In this document: piece by piece, positions 1 to 6,265 of the stretch
How the letters are laid out: each line of letters starts with the position of its first letter
Position numbering within the stretch: position 1 is the first letter of the stretch
NCBI RefSeq assembly: GCF_020217025.1
Contig: NZ_JAIWOF010000178.1
Span: 1 to 10,000, forward strand
Direction of reading: 5' to 3'
Source of the DNA: Flavobacterium sp.
Lineage (GTDB): Bacteria; Bacteroidota; Bacteroidia; Flavobacteriales; Flavobacteriaceae
Length of the DNA: 10,000 bases
Position numbers and translations under genes: made by a program
The notes under the pieces: generated by a model
Told to the model about the DNA's origin: nothing
What the model saw: only the letters and a program-made list of their open reading frames with translations
Databases searched by the model: none

Positions 1-60
1 GAGCATTCCGAAAGGATAGTAACTATTACACAAGATTTCTTTGTAAGAACGTAATGCGAA
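1..60 (-). pseudogene. RHS core fragment (remnant or partial, runs off left edge)
   Basis: Reading the minus strand from 60 down to 1, the frame is open and its last ten residues are CNSYYPFGML. The string YYPFGM is the hallmark of the RHS-repeat-associated core of Bacteroidota RHS/YD-repeat proteins, where it precedes the conserved core that comes before the variable toxin tip. A full RHS protein would need well over a thousand residues upstream, at higher coordinates. Here the frame meets a stop at 84-82, then a terminator and an unrelated permease. This is therefore a detached C-terminal piece or pseudogene whose rest lies outside the window. Only about 20 codons are visible and no start can be assigned. 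The recognition rests on one short motif. Confidence 0.45.
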
Positions 61-63
61 TAT

Positions 64-95
64 AACAAAAAACCACCCAAATTAATAGGTGGTTT
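64..95 (-). terminator. Rho-independent terminator downstream of the TSUP permease
   Basis: AAACCACC (70-77) and GGTGGTTT (88-95) form a perfect 8-bp stem with a 10-base loop. On the minus strand the stem is followed by a T-rich run (TTTTTTGTT, through 64), so it best serves transcription leftward from the permease gene. The plus-strand side has a poorer U-tract. Confidence 0.7.
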
Positions 96-140
96 AACTA
101 TTTTGTTTTGTATTACCATTAAGTTAGAAATATTGTTTTT

Positions 141-163
141 ACTACCCAGAGTGGGAATCGAAC
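141..163 (-). other. tRNA 3'-half-like remnant (possible old attachment site)
   Basis: The minus strand reads GTTCGATTCCCAC, then TCTGGGT and A. This matches the layout of a T-loop (TTCGATT), the 3' T-stem strand (CCCAC), a 7-base 3' acceptor strand and a discriminator base. The 5' T-stem strand is not there (AATAG instead of GTGGG), and no D-arm, anticodon arm or matching 5' acceptor lies upstream. It is thus not a functional tRNA. Such 3' fragments are typically left where integrating elements recombine into tRNA genes. No integrase is visible, so that origin is inference. Confidence 0.4.
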
Positions 164-260
164 TATTTATTTTAAACTTTCTAGTTGAACAAAATAATAA
201 AATCTGTGAAGCAGCATCTAACTGTAATTAAAACCATGAAATTTTGATAGTGATGCTATT

Positions 261-1028
261 TTATTTAAAAAACACATCATATCCAAAGCGAAGCAATGCC
301 AATCCAACCACTATTAAAAAGAAAATTCGAATAAATCCGTTGCCCTGAGAAATAGCTAGTTTGGCTCCTAACCAAGCTCCTATAATATTACAGATTGCCA
401 TTGGAATAGCCACTGCCCAAATAATCTTTCCTTTAAGCATAAACAAAGTAATCGAACCGAAATTAGTTGCCAAATTAACCAATTTAGCATTAGCGTTAGC
501 TTGCAAAAAGTCAAATCCAAGAATGGCGATAAAAGCCATAATCAATAAACTTCCGGTTCCTGGACCTATAAAACCATCATAAAACCCTAGAACTGCAACA
601 ATCACAGATGCGTAAAGATAAAGTTGTTGTTTGGTTAAAATACTAATATGGAAATGTCCGAAATCTTTCTTTAAGTAAGTATAAATCAATAATAGTAATA
701 GTATAACAAAAAGAACAGGTTTCATGAAGTCATTTTTCATGACATTCAACAAGCTAGACCCTAAAAAAGAAAAAGAAAAAGAAAAAATTGCCATGACTGC
801 AAACAACTTCCAATCGATTTTTACCTTTTTTAAATATTGATAAGCAGCAATACTCGTACCACTAAACCCTGGGATTTTCAATGTTCCGATAATGGAAGCA
901 ACTGGTAAATTTGGCAATAAAATTAAAGCGGCTGGAGTTTGAATTAATCCACCACCACCCACAATAGCATCGATAAAACCGGCTATGAAGGATGCTATGC
1001 AGAGAAAAATGATGATGTAGGTTTCCAT
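261..1028 (-). CDS. TSUP-family permease (sulfite exporter TauE/SafE, YfcA-like)
   Basis: A 255-residue inner-membrane protein made almost entirely of hydrophobic helices (about 8, by inspection). It has the two-fold internal repeat of the TSUP/COG0730 family. The N-terminal half carries GFIDAIVGGGGL (residues 17-28) and the C-terminal half carries GFYDGFIGPGTGSLL (148-162). The length matches the YfcA-like branch. Family members move small organic or inorganic anions such as sulfite, sulfoacetate or related sulfur compounds. The substrate cannot be read from sequence, and no sulfur-metabolism gene is adjacent. The ATG at 1028 is the natural start, giving a short leader after a possible TAGATTTG box. 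The gene stands alone on the minus strand, with a terminator at 64-95 about 165 bases past its stop. Confidence 0.88.
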   Translation of the reverse strand: METYIIIFLCIASFIAGFIDAIVGGGGLIQTPAALILLPNLPVASIIGTLKIPGFSGTSIAAYQYLKKVKIDWKLFAVMAIFSFSFSFLGSSLLNVMKNDFMKPVLFVILLLLLIYTYLKKDFGHFHISILTKQQLYLYASVIVAVLGFYDGFIGPGTGSLLIMAFIAILGFDFLQANANAKLVNLATNFGSITLFMLKGKIIWAVAIPMAICNIIGAWLGAKLAISQGNGFIRIFFLIVVGLALLRFGYDVFFK

Positions 1029-1063
1029 TTTAAAATATCAAGTTCAAGGGCAAAAATCAAATA

Positions 1064-1071
1064 CAAATCTA
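1064..1071 (-). promoter_or_regulatory. Possible -7 box for the TSUP permease gene
   Basis: The minus strand reads TAGATTTG, a full match to the Bacteroidota -7 consensus TAnnTTTG, 36 bases before the start codon. No convincing TTG lies at the expected spacing upstream, so this is tentative. Confidence 0.35.
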
Positions 1072-1154
1072 AGCGCAAAAATAGGAACACGGATTGGAGA
1101 AATTGGAAAAATTTAAATAATTATTTTTAAAATGAAAAATTATTTGTAATAGAG

Positions 1155-1176
1155 ATTCCTAACGGAATGACAAAGT
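1155..1176. repeat. Small hairpin module with TGACAAAGT tail, copy 1
   Basis: ATTCC (1155-1159), loop TAAC and GGAAT (1164-1168) form a 5-bp hairpin. It leads directly into TGACAAAGT (1168-1176). The same nine bases follow a second hairpin about 100 bases away. From memory, short elements of this type are scattered between genes in Flavobacterium genomes; I could not verify copy number. Confidence 0.45.
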
Positions 1177-1257
1177 TTGTGTATTTTTTTCTTTTATGGA
1201 CTTTTTAAAGAAATTAACATCAACTTAAAACTTATGTGACTTATATGTTTAAATTAG

Positions 1258-1286
1258 AAGCTGAAACGAGTTCAGCTTGACAAAGT
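1258..1286. repeat. Small hairpin module with TGACAAAGT tail, copy 2
   Basis: AAGCTGAA (1258-1265), loop ACGAG and TTCAGCTT (1271-1278) form a perfect 8-bp hairpin. It is followed by TGACAAAGT (1278-1286), identical to the tail of copy 1. The stems differ in sequence while the tail is shared. This suggests a dispersed intergenic repeat family rather than a terminator, as no T-run follows. Confidence 0.5.
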
Positions 1287-1301
1287 GGTAGTTATTTTGG
1301 G

Positions 1302-1345
1302 AAAATAAAAAATCCAAATTCCTTTTTGTTCAGAATTTGGATTTT
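1302..1345 (-). terminator. murA operon terminator
   Basis: AAAATCCAAATTC (1309-1321) and GAATTTGGATTTT (1333-1345) form a perfect 13-bp stem with an 11-base loop. On the minus strand it is followed by a T-rich tract. It lies about 18 bases past the murA stop and closes the DUF493-DUF4290-murA operon. Confidence 0.85.
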
Positions 1346-1363
1346 CATTATTCTAATTTAAAA

Positions 1364-2674
1364 CTATACCCTTACAATATTAGCTCCGATAGCTCTTAAT
1401 CTTTCGTCAATGCGTTCGTAACCTCTATCGATTTGTTCGATATTTTGAATGGTTGACGTTCCTTTTGCAGTTAAAGCAGCAATTAATAAAGAGATTCCGG
1501 CTCTAATATCTGGCGAACTCATTGTGGTAGCTTTTAATTGCGATTGGAAATTATGCCCCATAACCACCGCTCTGTGCGGATCACATAACATGATTTTTGC
1601 TCCCATATCAATTAATTTATCCACGAAGAACAAACGGCTTTCAAACATTTTTTGGTGAATTAAAACATCGCCTTTCGCTTGCGTACAAACAACTAAAACG
1701 ATACTTAACAAGTCAGGTGTAAATCCTGGCCATGGTGCATCCGAAACAGTTAAAATAGAACCATCGATATCTGTTTTAATTTCGTATCCATCTTTATGAG
1801 CTGGAATGTAAATATCATCGCCTTTTCTTTCTAAGGTAATTCCAAGTTTTCTAAACACGTTTGGAATTTGTCCTAAGTTCTCCCAACTTACATTTTTAAT
1901 CGTAATTTCACTTCTTGTCATAGCTGCAAGACCTATCCAAGAACCGATTTCTACCATATCAGGTAAAATTCTGTGTTCGCAACCGCCTAATGTTTCAACT
2001 CCTTCAATCGTTAATAAGTTTGACCCTACTCCAGAAATTTTAGCTCCCATAGAGTTCAACATTTTACACAATTGTTGTAAGTAAGGCTCACAAGCTGCGT
2101 TATAAATCGTAGTTGTTCCTTCCGCTAAAACCGCAGCCATTACAATATTAGCTGTTCCCGTAACTGAAGCTTCGTCTAACAACATATAAGAACCTTGTAA
2201 TCTTCCGTCGATTTCTACTCCGTAGAAGTGGTCTTCTCTTTCGTATCTGAATTTAGCCCCTAAGTTGATAAAACCTTCAAAGTGCGTATCTAAACGACGA
2301 CGACCAATTTTATCTCCTCCAGGTTTTGGAATGTATCCGCAACCAAAACGTGCTAATAAAGGTCCAACAATCATAATAGACCCTCTTAAACTTCCGCCTT
2401 CTTTTTTGAACGCTTCTGTTTTTAAGTAATTTACATTTACCTCATCGGCTTGAAACGTGTAATCGCCAGGTCCATTTTTTTGAATTTTAACACCTAAATT
2501 ACCTAAAAGAGTAATTAGTTTATTAACATCAATGATATCTGGAATATTCGTTACTCTTACTTTTTCAGAAGTTAACAAAACAGGACATAACACTTGTAAC
2601 GCCTCATTTTTAGCGCCTTGTGGTGTGATTTCTCCTTTTAATGCTTTTCCTCCTTCAATTTTAAATGTTCCCAT
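1364..2674 (-). CDS. murA: UDP-N-acetylglucosamine 1-carboxyvinyltransferase (MurA)
   Basis: MurA carries out the first committed step of peptidoglycan synthesis in the cytoplasm, transferring enolpyruvate from PEP to UDP-GlcNAc. The 436-residue protein spans the full EPT fold. By alignment to E. coli MurA it keeps K22 and N23 (GAKNEAL), R97 (E. coli R91), R126 (R120), D321 in APWPGFTPD (D305) and R391 (R397). It ends with the family signature IDRGYERIDERLRAIGANI. The catalytic-loop residue that is Cys115 in E. coli is Asp here (PGGDKIG, D121). An Asp at this site keeps activity but prevents the covalent fosfomycin adduct in other bacteria. The ATG at 2674 lies 8 bases after the DUF4290 stop, so the gene is the last of a three-gene operon with a strong terminator. 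Confidence 0.97.
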   Translation of the reverse strand: MGTFKIEGGKALKGEITPQGAKNEALQVLCPVLLTSEKVRVTNIPDIIDVNKLITLLGNLGVKIQKNGPGDYTFQADEVNVNYLKTEAFKKEGGSLRGSIMIVGPLLARFGCGYIPKPGGDKIGRRRLDTHFEGFINLGAKFRYEREDHFYGVEIDGRLQGSYMLLDEASVTGTANIVMAAVLAEGTTTIYNAACEPYLQQLCKMLNSMGAKISGVGSNLLTIEGVETLGGCEHRILPDMVEIGSWIGLAAMTRSEITIKNVSWENLGQIPNVFRKLGITLERKGDDIYIPAHKDGYEIKTDIDGSILTVSDAPWPGFTPDLLSIVLVVCTQAKGDVLIHQKMFESRLFFVDKLIDMGAKIMLCDPHRAVVMGHNFQSQLKATTMSSPDIRAGISLLIAALTAKGTSTIQNIEQIDRGYERIDERLRAIGANIVRV

Positions 2675-2682
2675 GTAACTGC

Positions 2683-3384
2683 CTATTTTTTAAATGTATT
2701 TTTATTTTGATTGTTCTTGTTCAAATGCCCTTTTGGATTGTTGTTTTTCTTAACAATTCCAGGTTTATTTGTACCAAATTGTGTTTTATTCGAAACTTTC
2801 TTGTTCACTTTCATTAAATCGTGTGTATTCGAAAGTTCTTCGTTAGATTTGGAAAGATTTAATTTTCCTCCCGAAAGTTCTAATAAATGTTCGAAAATTA
2901 CTTCATCGGTTACCGTGTCTTTGTTCCAACTCAAGTAACATTTTTTCATATGATTGGCGATTACTAAAACTAAAGCATTTTTCAATTCGCTTTCTTCCCA
3001 GCTGTTCGCTACATCAATCATGTACTTGATGTTGTTTCCATAAAAACGATATTTAGGGAAATTTTGAGGATATTTTAAACGATCTGGTTTCTGAGTTAAA
3101 ATATCTTTTGAAGGAATTGGATAAGGCGAATCTACATCCAATTTAAAATCAGACATAATAAACAACTGATCCCACAATTTATGTTGAAAATCTAAAACGT
3201 CTCTCAAGTGCGGATTCAACGAACCCATCACAGAAATAATGTATTTTGCTGCTTTGTTACGTTCTTCTCGATCTTCAATTTCAGTAGCTTGATCGATTAA
3301 TTTCTGCAAATGTCTTCCATATTCTGGAATAATCAAATGCGGACGTTCTGAATTATATTCTAAGTAACTTACTTCTTCTTGCAT
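2683..3384 (-). CDS. DUF4290 domain protein
   Basis: A 233-residue protein with no assigned function that I recognise as the DUF4290 family, restricted to Bacteroidota as far as I know. The N-terminal 180 residues look like a soluble, mainly helical domain, with the characteristic stretch LIIPEYGRHLQKLID (residues 17-31) and a following NPHLRD segment. No membrane segment or signal peptide is visible, so it is probably cytoplasmic. The last 40 or so residues are a low-complexity Lys/Asn-rich basic tail that is likely disordered and may bind nucleic acid or another polyanion (inference). It begins 6 bases after the DUF493 stop and ends 8 bases before murA, so translation is probably coupled. 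The constant partnership with murA hints at a cell-envelope link, unproven. Confidence 0.85.
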   Translation of the reverse strand: MQEEVSYLEYNSERPHLIIPEYGRHLQKLIDQATEIEDREERNKAAKYIISVMGSLNPHLRDVLDFQHKLWDQLFIMSDFKLDVDSPYPIPSKDILTQKPDRLKYPQNFPKYRFYGNNIKYMIDVANSWEESELKNALVLVIANHMKKCYLSWNKDTVTDEVIFEHLLELSGGKLNLSKSNEELSNTHDLMKVNKKVSNKTQFGTNKPGIVKKNNNPKGHLNKNNQNKNTFKK

Positions 3385-3390
3385 GTTTTT

Positions 3391-3675
3391 TTATAATGAA
3401 ATGAGACCTTCAATATCAGAAACCTCAATGTATTTATCAATCACACTCTGAGCACTTGCCATAGTTACACTAATAGAAATACTGGTAAATTTACCTGTTT
3501 TAGATTGTTGCGTAGTAATAACAGCTCCCATATCATTAAAAGCAGCTTCTACTTTTGCTATACTATGCACATCAGACGGCATAATAAATTTATACAAATA
3601 CTCTGAAGGCCAAAGCGTTGAGTTTGTTAATTCTTCTTTTAATCTTGCGTAAAAATCTTCTGTTTTCTTATCCAT
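3391..3675 (-). CDS. DUF493 family protein (YbeD-like)
   Basis: A protein of about 94 residues with the compact alpha/beta fold pattern of the DUF493/YbeD family, including WPSEYLYKFIMPSD and a closing region of alternating strands (FTSISISVTM). Members are small cytoplasmic proteins of uncertain, possibly regulatory, role with an ACT-like fold. Three ATG codons lie in a row at 3681, 3678 and 3675. I chose 3675 because MDKKTEDFYARL fits the family N-terminus. A TTG further upstream at 3699 is in frame but lies inside the -7 promoter box, so it cannot be the start. The 5' leader is short. It is the first gene of the DUF493-DUF4290-murA operon. Confidence 0.85.
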   Translation of the reverse strand: MDKKTEDFYARLKEELTNSTLWPSEYLYKFIMPSDVHSIAKVEAAFNDMGAVITTQQSKTGKFTSISISVTMASAQSVIDKYIEVSDIEGLISL

Positions 3676-3696
3676 CATCATTTCGTATTGGAAAAG

Positions 3697-3727
3697 CAAA
3701 TATACTTTTTTATGTTCAGAATTGTAA
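3697..3727 (-). promoter_or_regulatory. Promoter of the DUF493-DUF4290-murA operon
   Basis: The minus strand has TATATTTG (3704-3697), a perfect TAnnTTTG -7 box. At a 20-base spacing upstream is TTA (3727-3725), one base off the TTG -33 element. The predicted transcript begins around 3690, only 10-15 bases before the first of the three ATG codons. Confidence 0.65.
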
Positions 3728-3751
3728 TGTAGTAACTTATAAATTTTTAAG

Positions 3752-3782
3752 TTGATTAGATTTTTAAAAAAACTTACTTTTG
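3752..3782 (+). promoter_or_regulatory. Promoter of the NTPase-recQ-fmt operon
   Basis: TTG (3752-3754), a 20-base spacer and TACTTTTG (3775-3782) match the Bacteroidota housekeeping promoter consensus exactly. The element lies 19 bases before the ATG at 3801. Its -33 element is 24 bases from that of the divergent DUF493 promoter, so the two may share regulatory input. Confidence 0.8.
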
Positions 3783-3800
3783 CGCCTTAGTATTTCCAAT

Positions 3801-4340
3801 ATGAATAAAGAAATTGTGGTTTTAATTGGTGGTCCAAGCTCTGGAAAAACCACCTTAATCGATGCATTAAAAGAAAAAGGACACACTTGTTATCCTGAGG
3901 TTTCGCGCGAAGTTATTCGTGAAGCACAAGAACAAGGTATTGAACAATTGTTCTTAGAGAAACCCCTTTTATTCAGTGAATTACTGTTGGAAGGCAGAAA
4001 AAGACAATTCAAAGAAGCTCTAAAAGAAGAAGCAAATATCGTTTTTTTAGACCGAGGCATTCCAGATGTTTTGGCGTATATGCATTACATAGGCGATTCC
4101 TATCCTGCATTTTTCGATAAAGCCTGTCAAGACCATAAATATTCTGCGATTTTTGTTTTACCACCTTGGAAAGAAATCTATGTAAGTGATGCCGAACGTT
4201 ATGAAAATTACGACCAAGCCGTTTTAATTCACGAACATTTGATGGAAACTTACAAAAAATACGGCTATTCAATTACGGAAGTTCCAAAAGACACGGTTGA
4301 AAATCGTGTGGATTTTATTATGAAACATCTTGTTAAATAA
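3801..4340 (+). CDS. P-loop NTPase, AAA_28 type
   Basis: A 179-residue cytoplasmic nucleotide-binding protein. The Walker A motif is GGPSSGKTT (residues 10-18), with K16 and T17 as the phosphate and Mg ligands. LDRGIPDVLAY (83-93) corresponds to the acidic/DR motif seen in AAA_28 (NadR/Ttd14-like) and related kinase-like P-loop proteins. A candidate lid with Arg (ERYENY) lies at 132-137. The size matches the single-domain family, whose substrate is generally unknown; a small-molecule or nucleotide kinase role is inference. The start is the ATG at 3801. An in-frame TTG at 3780 overlaps the -7 promoter box and can be excluded. It leads an operon with recQ (38-base gap) and fmt. Confidence 0.85.
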   Translation: MNKEIVVLIGGPSSGKTTLIDALKEKGHTCYPEVSREVIREAQEQGIEQLFLEKPLLFSELLLEGRKRQFKEALKEEANIVFLDRGIPDVLAYMHYIGDSYPAFFDKACQDHKYSAIFVLPPWKEIYVSDAERYENYDQAVLIHEHLMETYKKYGYSITEVPKDTVENRVDFIMKHLVK

Positions 4341-4378
4341 TTTTTTTCGTAATTTAGTGTTTCTAAAAGCCAATTTAC

Positions 4379-6265
4379 ATGTCGGAAGCCTTACAAATTC
4401 TTCAAAAATACTGGAAACACGATAGTTTTAGAGCACCACAAGAAGAAATCATTCAATCGGTTTTAAGTGGACATGATACGTTTGCACTTTTACCAACTGG
4501 AGGAGGAAAATCGGTATGCTTCCAGATTCCGGCTATACAATTAAACGGAATTTGTTTAGTGATTTCGCCTTTGATTGCCTTGATGAAGGACCAAGTTCAG
4601 AATTTACAAAGCAAAAACATCAAAGCGATTGCTTTAACTGGTGGCGTTTCGCAAGACGACATTATTGATATTCTAGATAATTGCCAATTCGGAAATTACA
4701 AATTCTTATATCTTTCTCCAGAACGTTTACAACATGATTGGATTGTAGAACGCTTGAAACAATTACCCATCAACTTGATTGCTATTGACGAAGCGCATTG
4801 TGTAAGCCAATGGGGACATGATTTTAGACCGGCGTATTTGAAGATTTCAGCTTTAAAAGAGCATTTTCCTACTACACCTTTTTTAGCTTTGACGGCGACT
4901 GCCAATAAGAGAGTTCAAGAAGATATTTGTACCCATTTAGCTTTGGTTAATCCAAAAGTATTTACAAAATCATTTACAAGAGAAAATTTAGCGTATCATG
5001 TGATTAAAACCGAAGATAAGCTTTTCAAAATACAGCAGATTTTAACAAAAAATCCGCAATCTTCTATTATTTATGTTCGTAATCGAAAATCTTGTGTTGA
5101 AACTTCACAACAGTTGAAGCAATTGGGATTTTCATCAACAATTTATCACGGTGGATTGCCTGCAAAAGAGAAAGAGAAAAACATGCAATCGTGGTTGGAA
5201 AACAAATCACAAGTCATGGTAGCCACCAATGCTTTTGGAATGGGAATCGACAAACCCGATGTAAAAACGGTAATCCACATCCAACTTCCAGAAAATCTAG
5301 AAAATTACTATCAAGAAGCAGGAAGAGCTGGACGAAATGGCGAAAAAGCATTTGGAATCATCGTTACCAATCCTTCTGATATTGGGTACACTAAGGCTCA
5401 ATTTATTGATGTTTTACCGGATAAAAAATTCGTAAAAGACGTTTATATCAAGCTGAACAATTACTTTCAAATTGCTTATGGTGAAGGTTATAATGAAAGT
5501 TTTGCTTTTAATTTGAATCAGTTTTGTGCGCATTATCATTTTCCAGTAATTAAAGCTTTTAATAGTTTGCAGTTTTTGGACCGACAAGGAATCATTACTT
5601 TTCAAAGTGAATCCACAGAAAAAATAAGTTTACAATTTATCATTCCGAGCAAAGAAGTGATTCGTTACATCAGTTTGCATCCGCACGACGAACCTGTTAT
5701 TACCACGATTTTAAGAACCTATTCTGGAATTTTTGATGTAGAAACTACGATTAATCCGCATTTGGTTGCCAAAAAAGCAAACACATCAGAAAAACAGGTG
5801 GAAGAAGTAATTGATAAACTAGCAGAAAGCCAGTGCATCATTTTACATGCGAAAAACAATGATAGCTCGATAACTTTTAACGAAGCTCGCGAAGATGATT
5901 TAACAATTAATCGTGTGGCGAAGTTTTTAGAACATCAAAACAAATTGAAGGAAGAGCAATTTCAAAGCGTGGTGAACTACATTACAAACGAAGATACGTG
6001 TAAAAACAGAATGCTTTTGGCTTATTTTGATGAAATTCCGAAGGAAGACTGTGGCATTTGCTCCTATTGTACTGCTAAAAAAAAAGTCAATCCAGTTGAA
6101 ATAACGCAATCAGTCATACAATTATTAAAAAAAAGTCCTTTAAGTTCAAGAGAAATTGAAAACCAACTGCACATTTCTTCAGAAGCGACTATCTTTGCGA
6201 TTCAATTATTACTAGAGAATAAGCGAATCAAAATCAATTCAAACAATCAATATTACCTTATATAA
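4379..6265 (+). CDS. recQ: RecQ-family ATP-dependent DNA helicase (short form, no HRDC)
   Basis: A 628-residue superfamily 2 3'-5' DNA helicase of recombination and fork repair. Motif 0 is FRAPQ (17-21). Walker A is PTGGGKS (39-45), DEAH is at 137-140 followed by the RecQ signature CVSQWGHDFRP (141-151), and motif III is TATA (172-175). Motif V is in ATNAFGMGIDKP (282-293) and motif VI is QEAGRAGR (312-319). Four zinc-ligand cysteines are intact at 541, 558, 561 and 564 (CKNR...CGICSYC). In E. coli RecQ these cysteines follow the helicase core directly. Here about 200 residues intervene, and a small winged-helix-like tail (570-628) follows. No HRDC domain is present. To my knowledge Bacteroidota often carry a long and a short RecQ, and this looks like the short one. 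Its stop overlaps the fmt start by one base. Confidence 0.93.
   Translation: MSEALQILQKYWKHDSFRAPQEEIIQSVLSGHDTFALLPTGGGKSVCFQIPAIQLNGICLVISPLIALMKDQVQNLQSKNIKAIALTGGVSQDDIIDILDNCQFGNYKFLYLSPERLQHDWIVERLKQLPINLIAIDEAHCVSQWGHDFRPAYLKISALKEHFPTTPFLALTATANKRVQEDICTHLALVNPKVFTKSFTRENLAYHVIKTEDKLFKIQQILTKNPQSSIIYVRNRKSCVETSQQLKQLGFSSTIYHGGLPAKEKEKNMQSWLENKSQVMVATNAFGMGIDKPDVKTVIHIQLPENLENYYQEAGRAGRNGEKAFGIIVTNPSDIGYTKAQFIDVLPDKKFVKDVYIKLNNYFQIAYGEGYNESFAFNLNQFCAHYHFPVIKAFNSLQFLDRQGIITFQSESTEKISLQFIIPSKEVIRYISLHPHDEPVITTILRTYSGIFDVETTINPHLVAKKANTSEKQVEEVIDKLAESQCIILHAKNNDSSITFNEAREDDLTINRVAKFLEHQNKLKEEQFQSVVNYITNEDTCKNRMLLAYFDEIPKEDCGICSYCTAKKKVNPVEITQSVIQLLKKSPLSSREIENQLHISSEATIFAIQLLLENKRIKINSNNQYYLI

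Larger units (their letters stand above)
1029..1363. other. Gene-free intergenic stretch between permease and murA
   Basis: No reading frame here looks like a gene. The stretch is very AT-rich. It contains a possible -7 box for the permease (1064-1071), two hairpin modules that share a downstream TGACAAAGT (1155-1176 and 1258-1286), and the murA terminator (1302-1345). The permease start and the murA stop flank it, and both genes read leftward. Confidence 0.7.

Noticed and set aside
1..54. Plus-strand frame ending at 54 (EHSERIVTITQDFFVRT) as the end of a gene
   Set aside because: It overlaps the minus-strand frame with the RHS hallmark, resembles nothing I know, and has no clear plus-strand terminator.
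361..582. Plus-strand 73-codon frame inside the permease gene
   Set aside because: Antisense shadow of a well-supported membrane protein gene; no promoter or family resemblance.
3676..3699. Upstream TTG start for the DUF493 gene
   Set aside because: The codon lies inside the TATATTTG promoter box on the minus strand.
3780..3800. Upstream TTG start for the P-loop NTPase
   Set aside because: The TTG is part of the TACTTTTG -7 box, so it would lie upstream of the transcript start; the ATG at 3801 directly precedes the family-like N-terminus.
4340..4378. Separate promoter for recQ (TAATTTAG at 4350-4357)
   Set aside because: The box lacks the final TTTG pattern and the upstream TTG is at a poor spacing; co-transcription with the NTPase gene is simpler.
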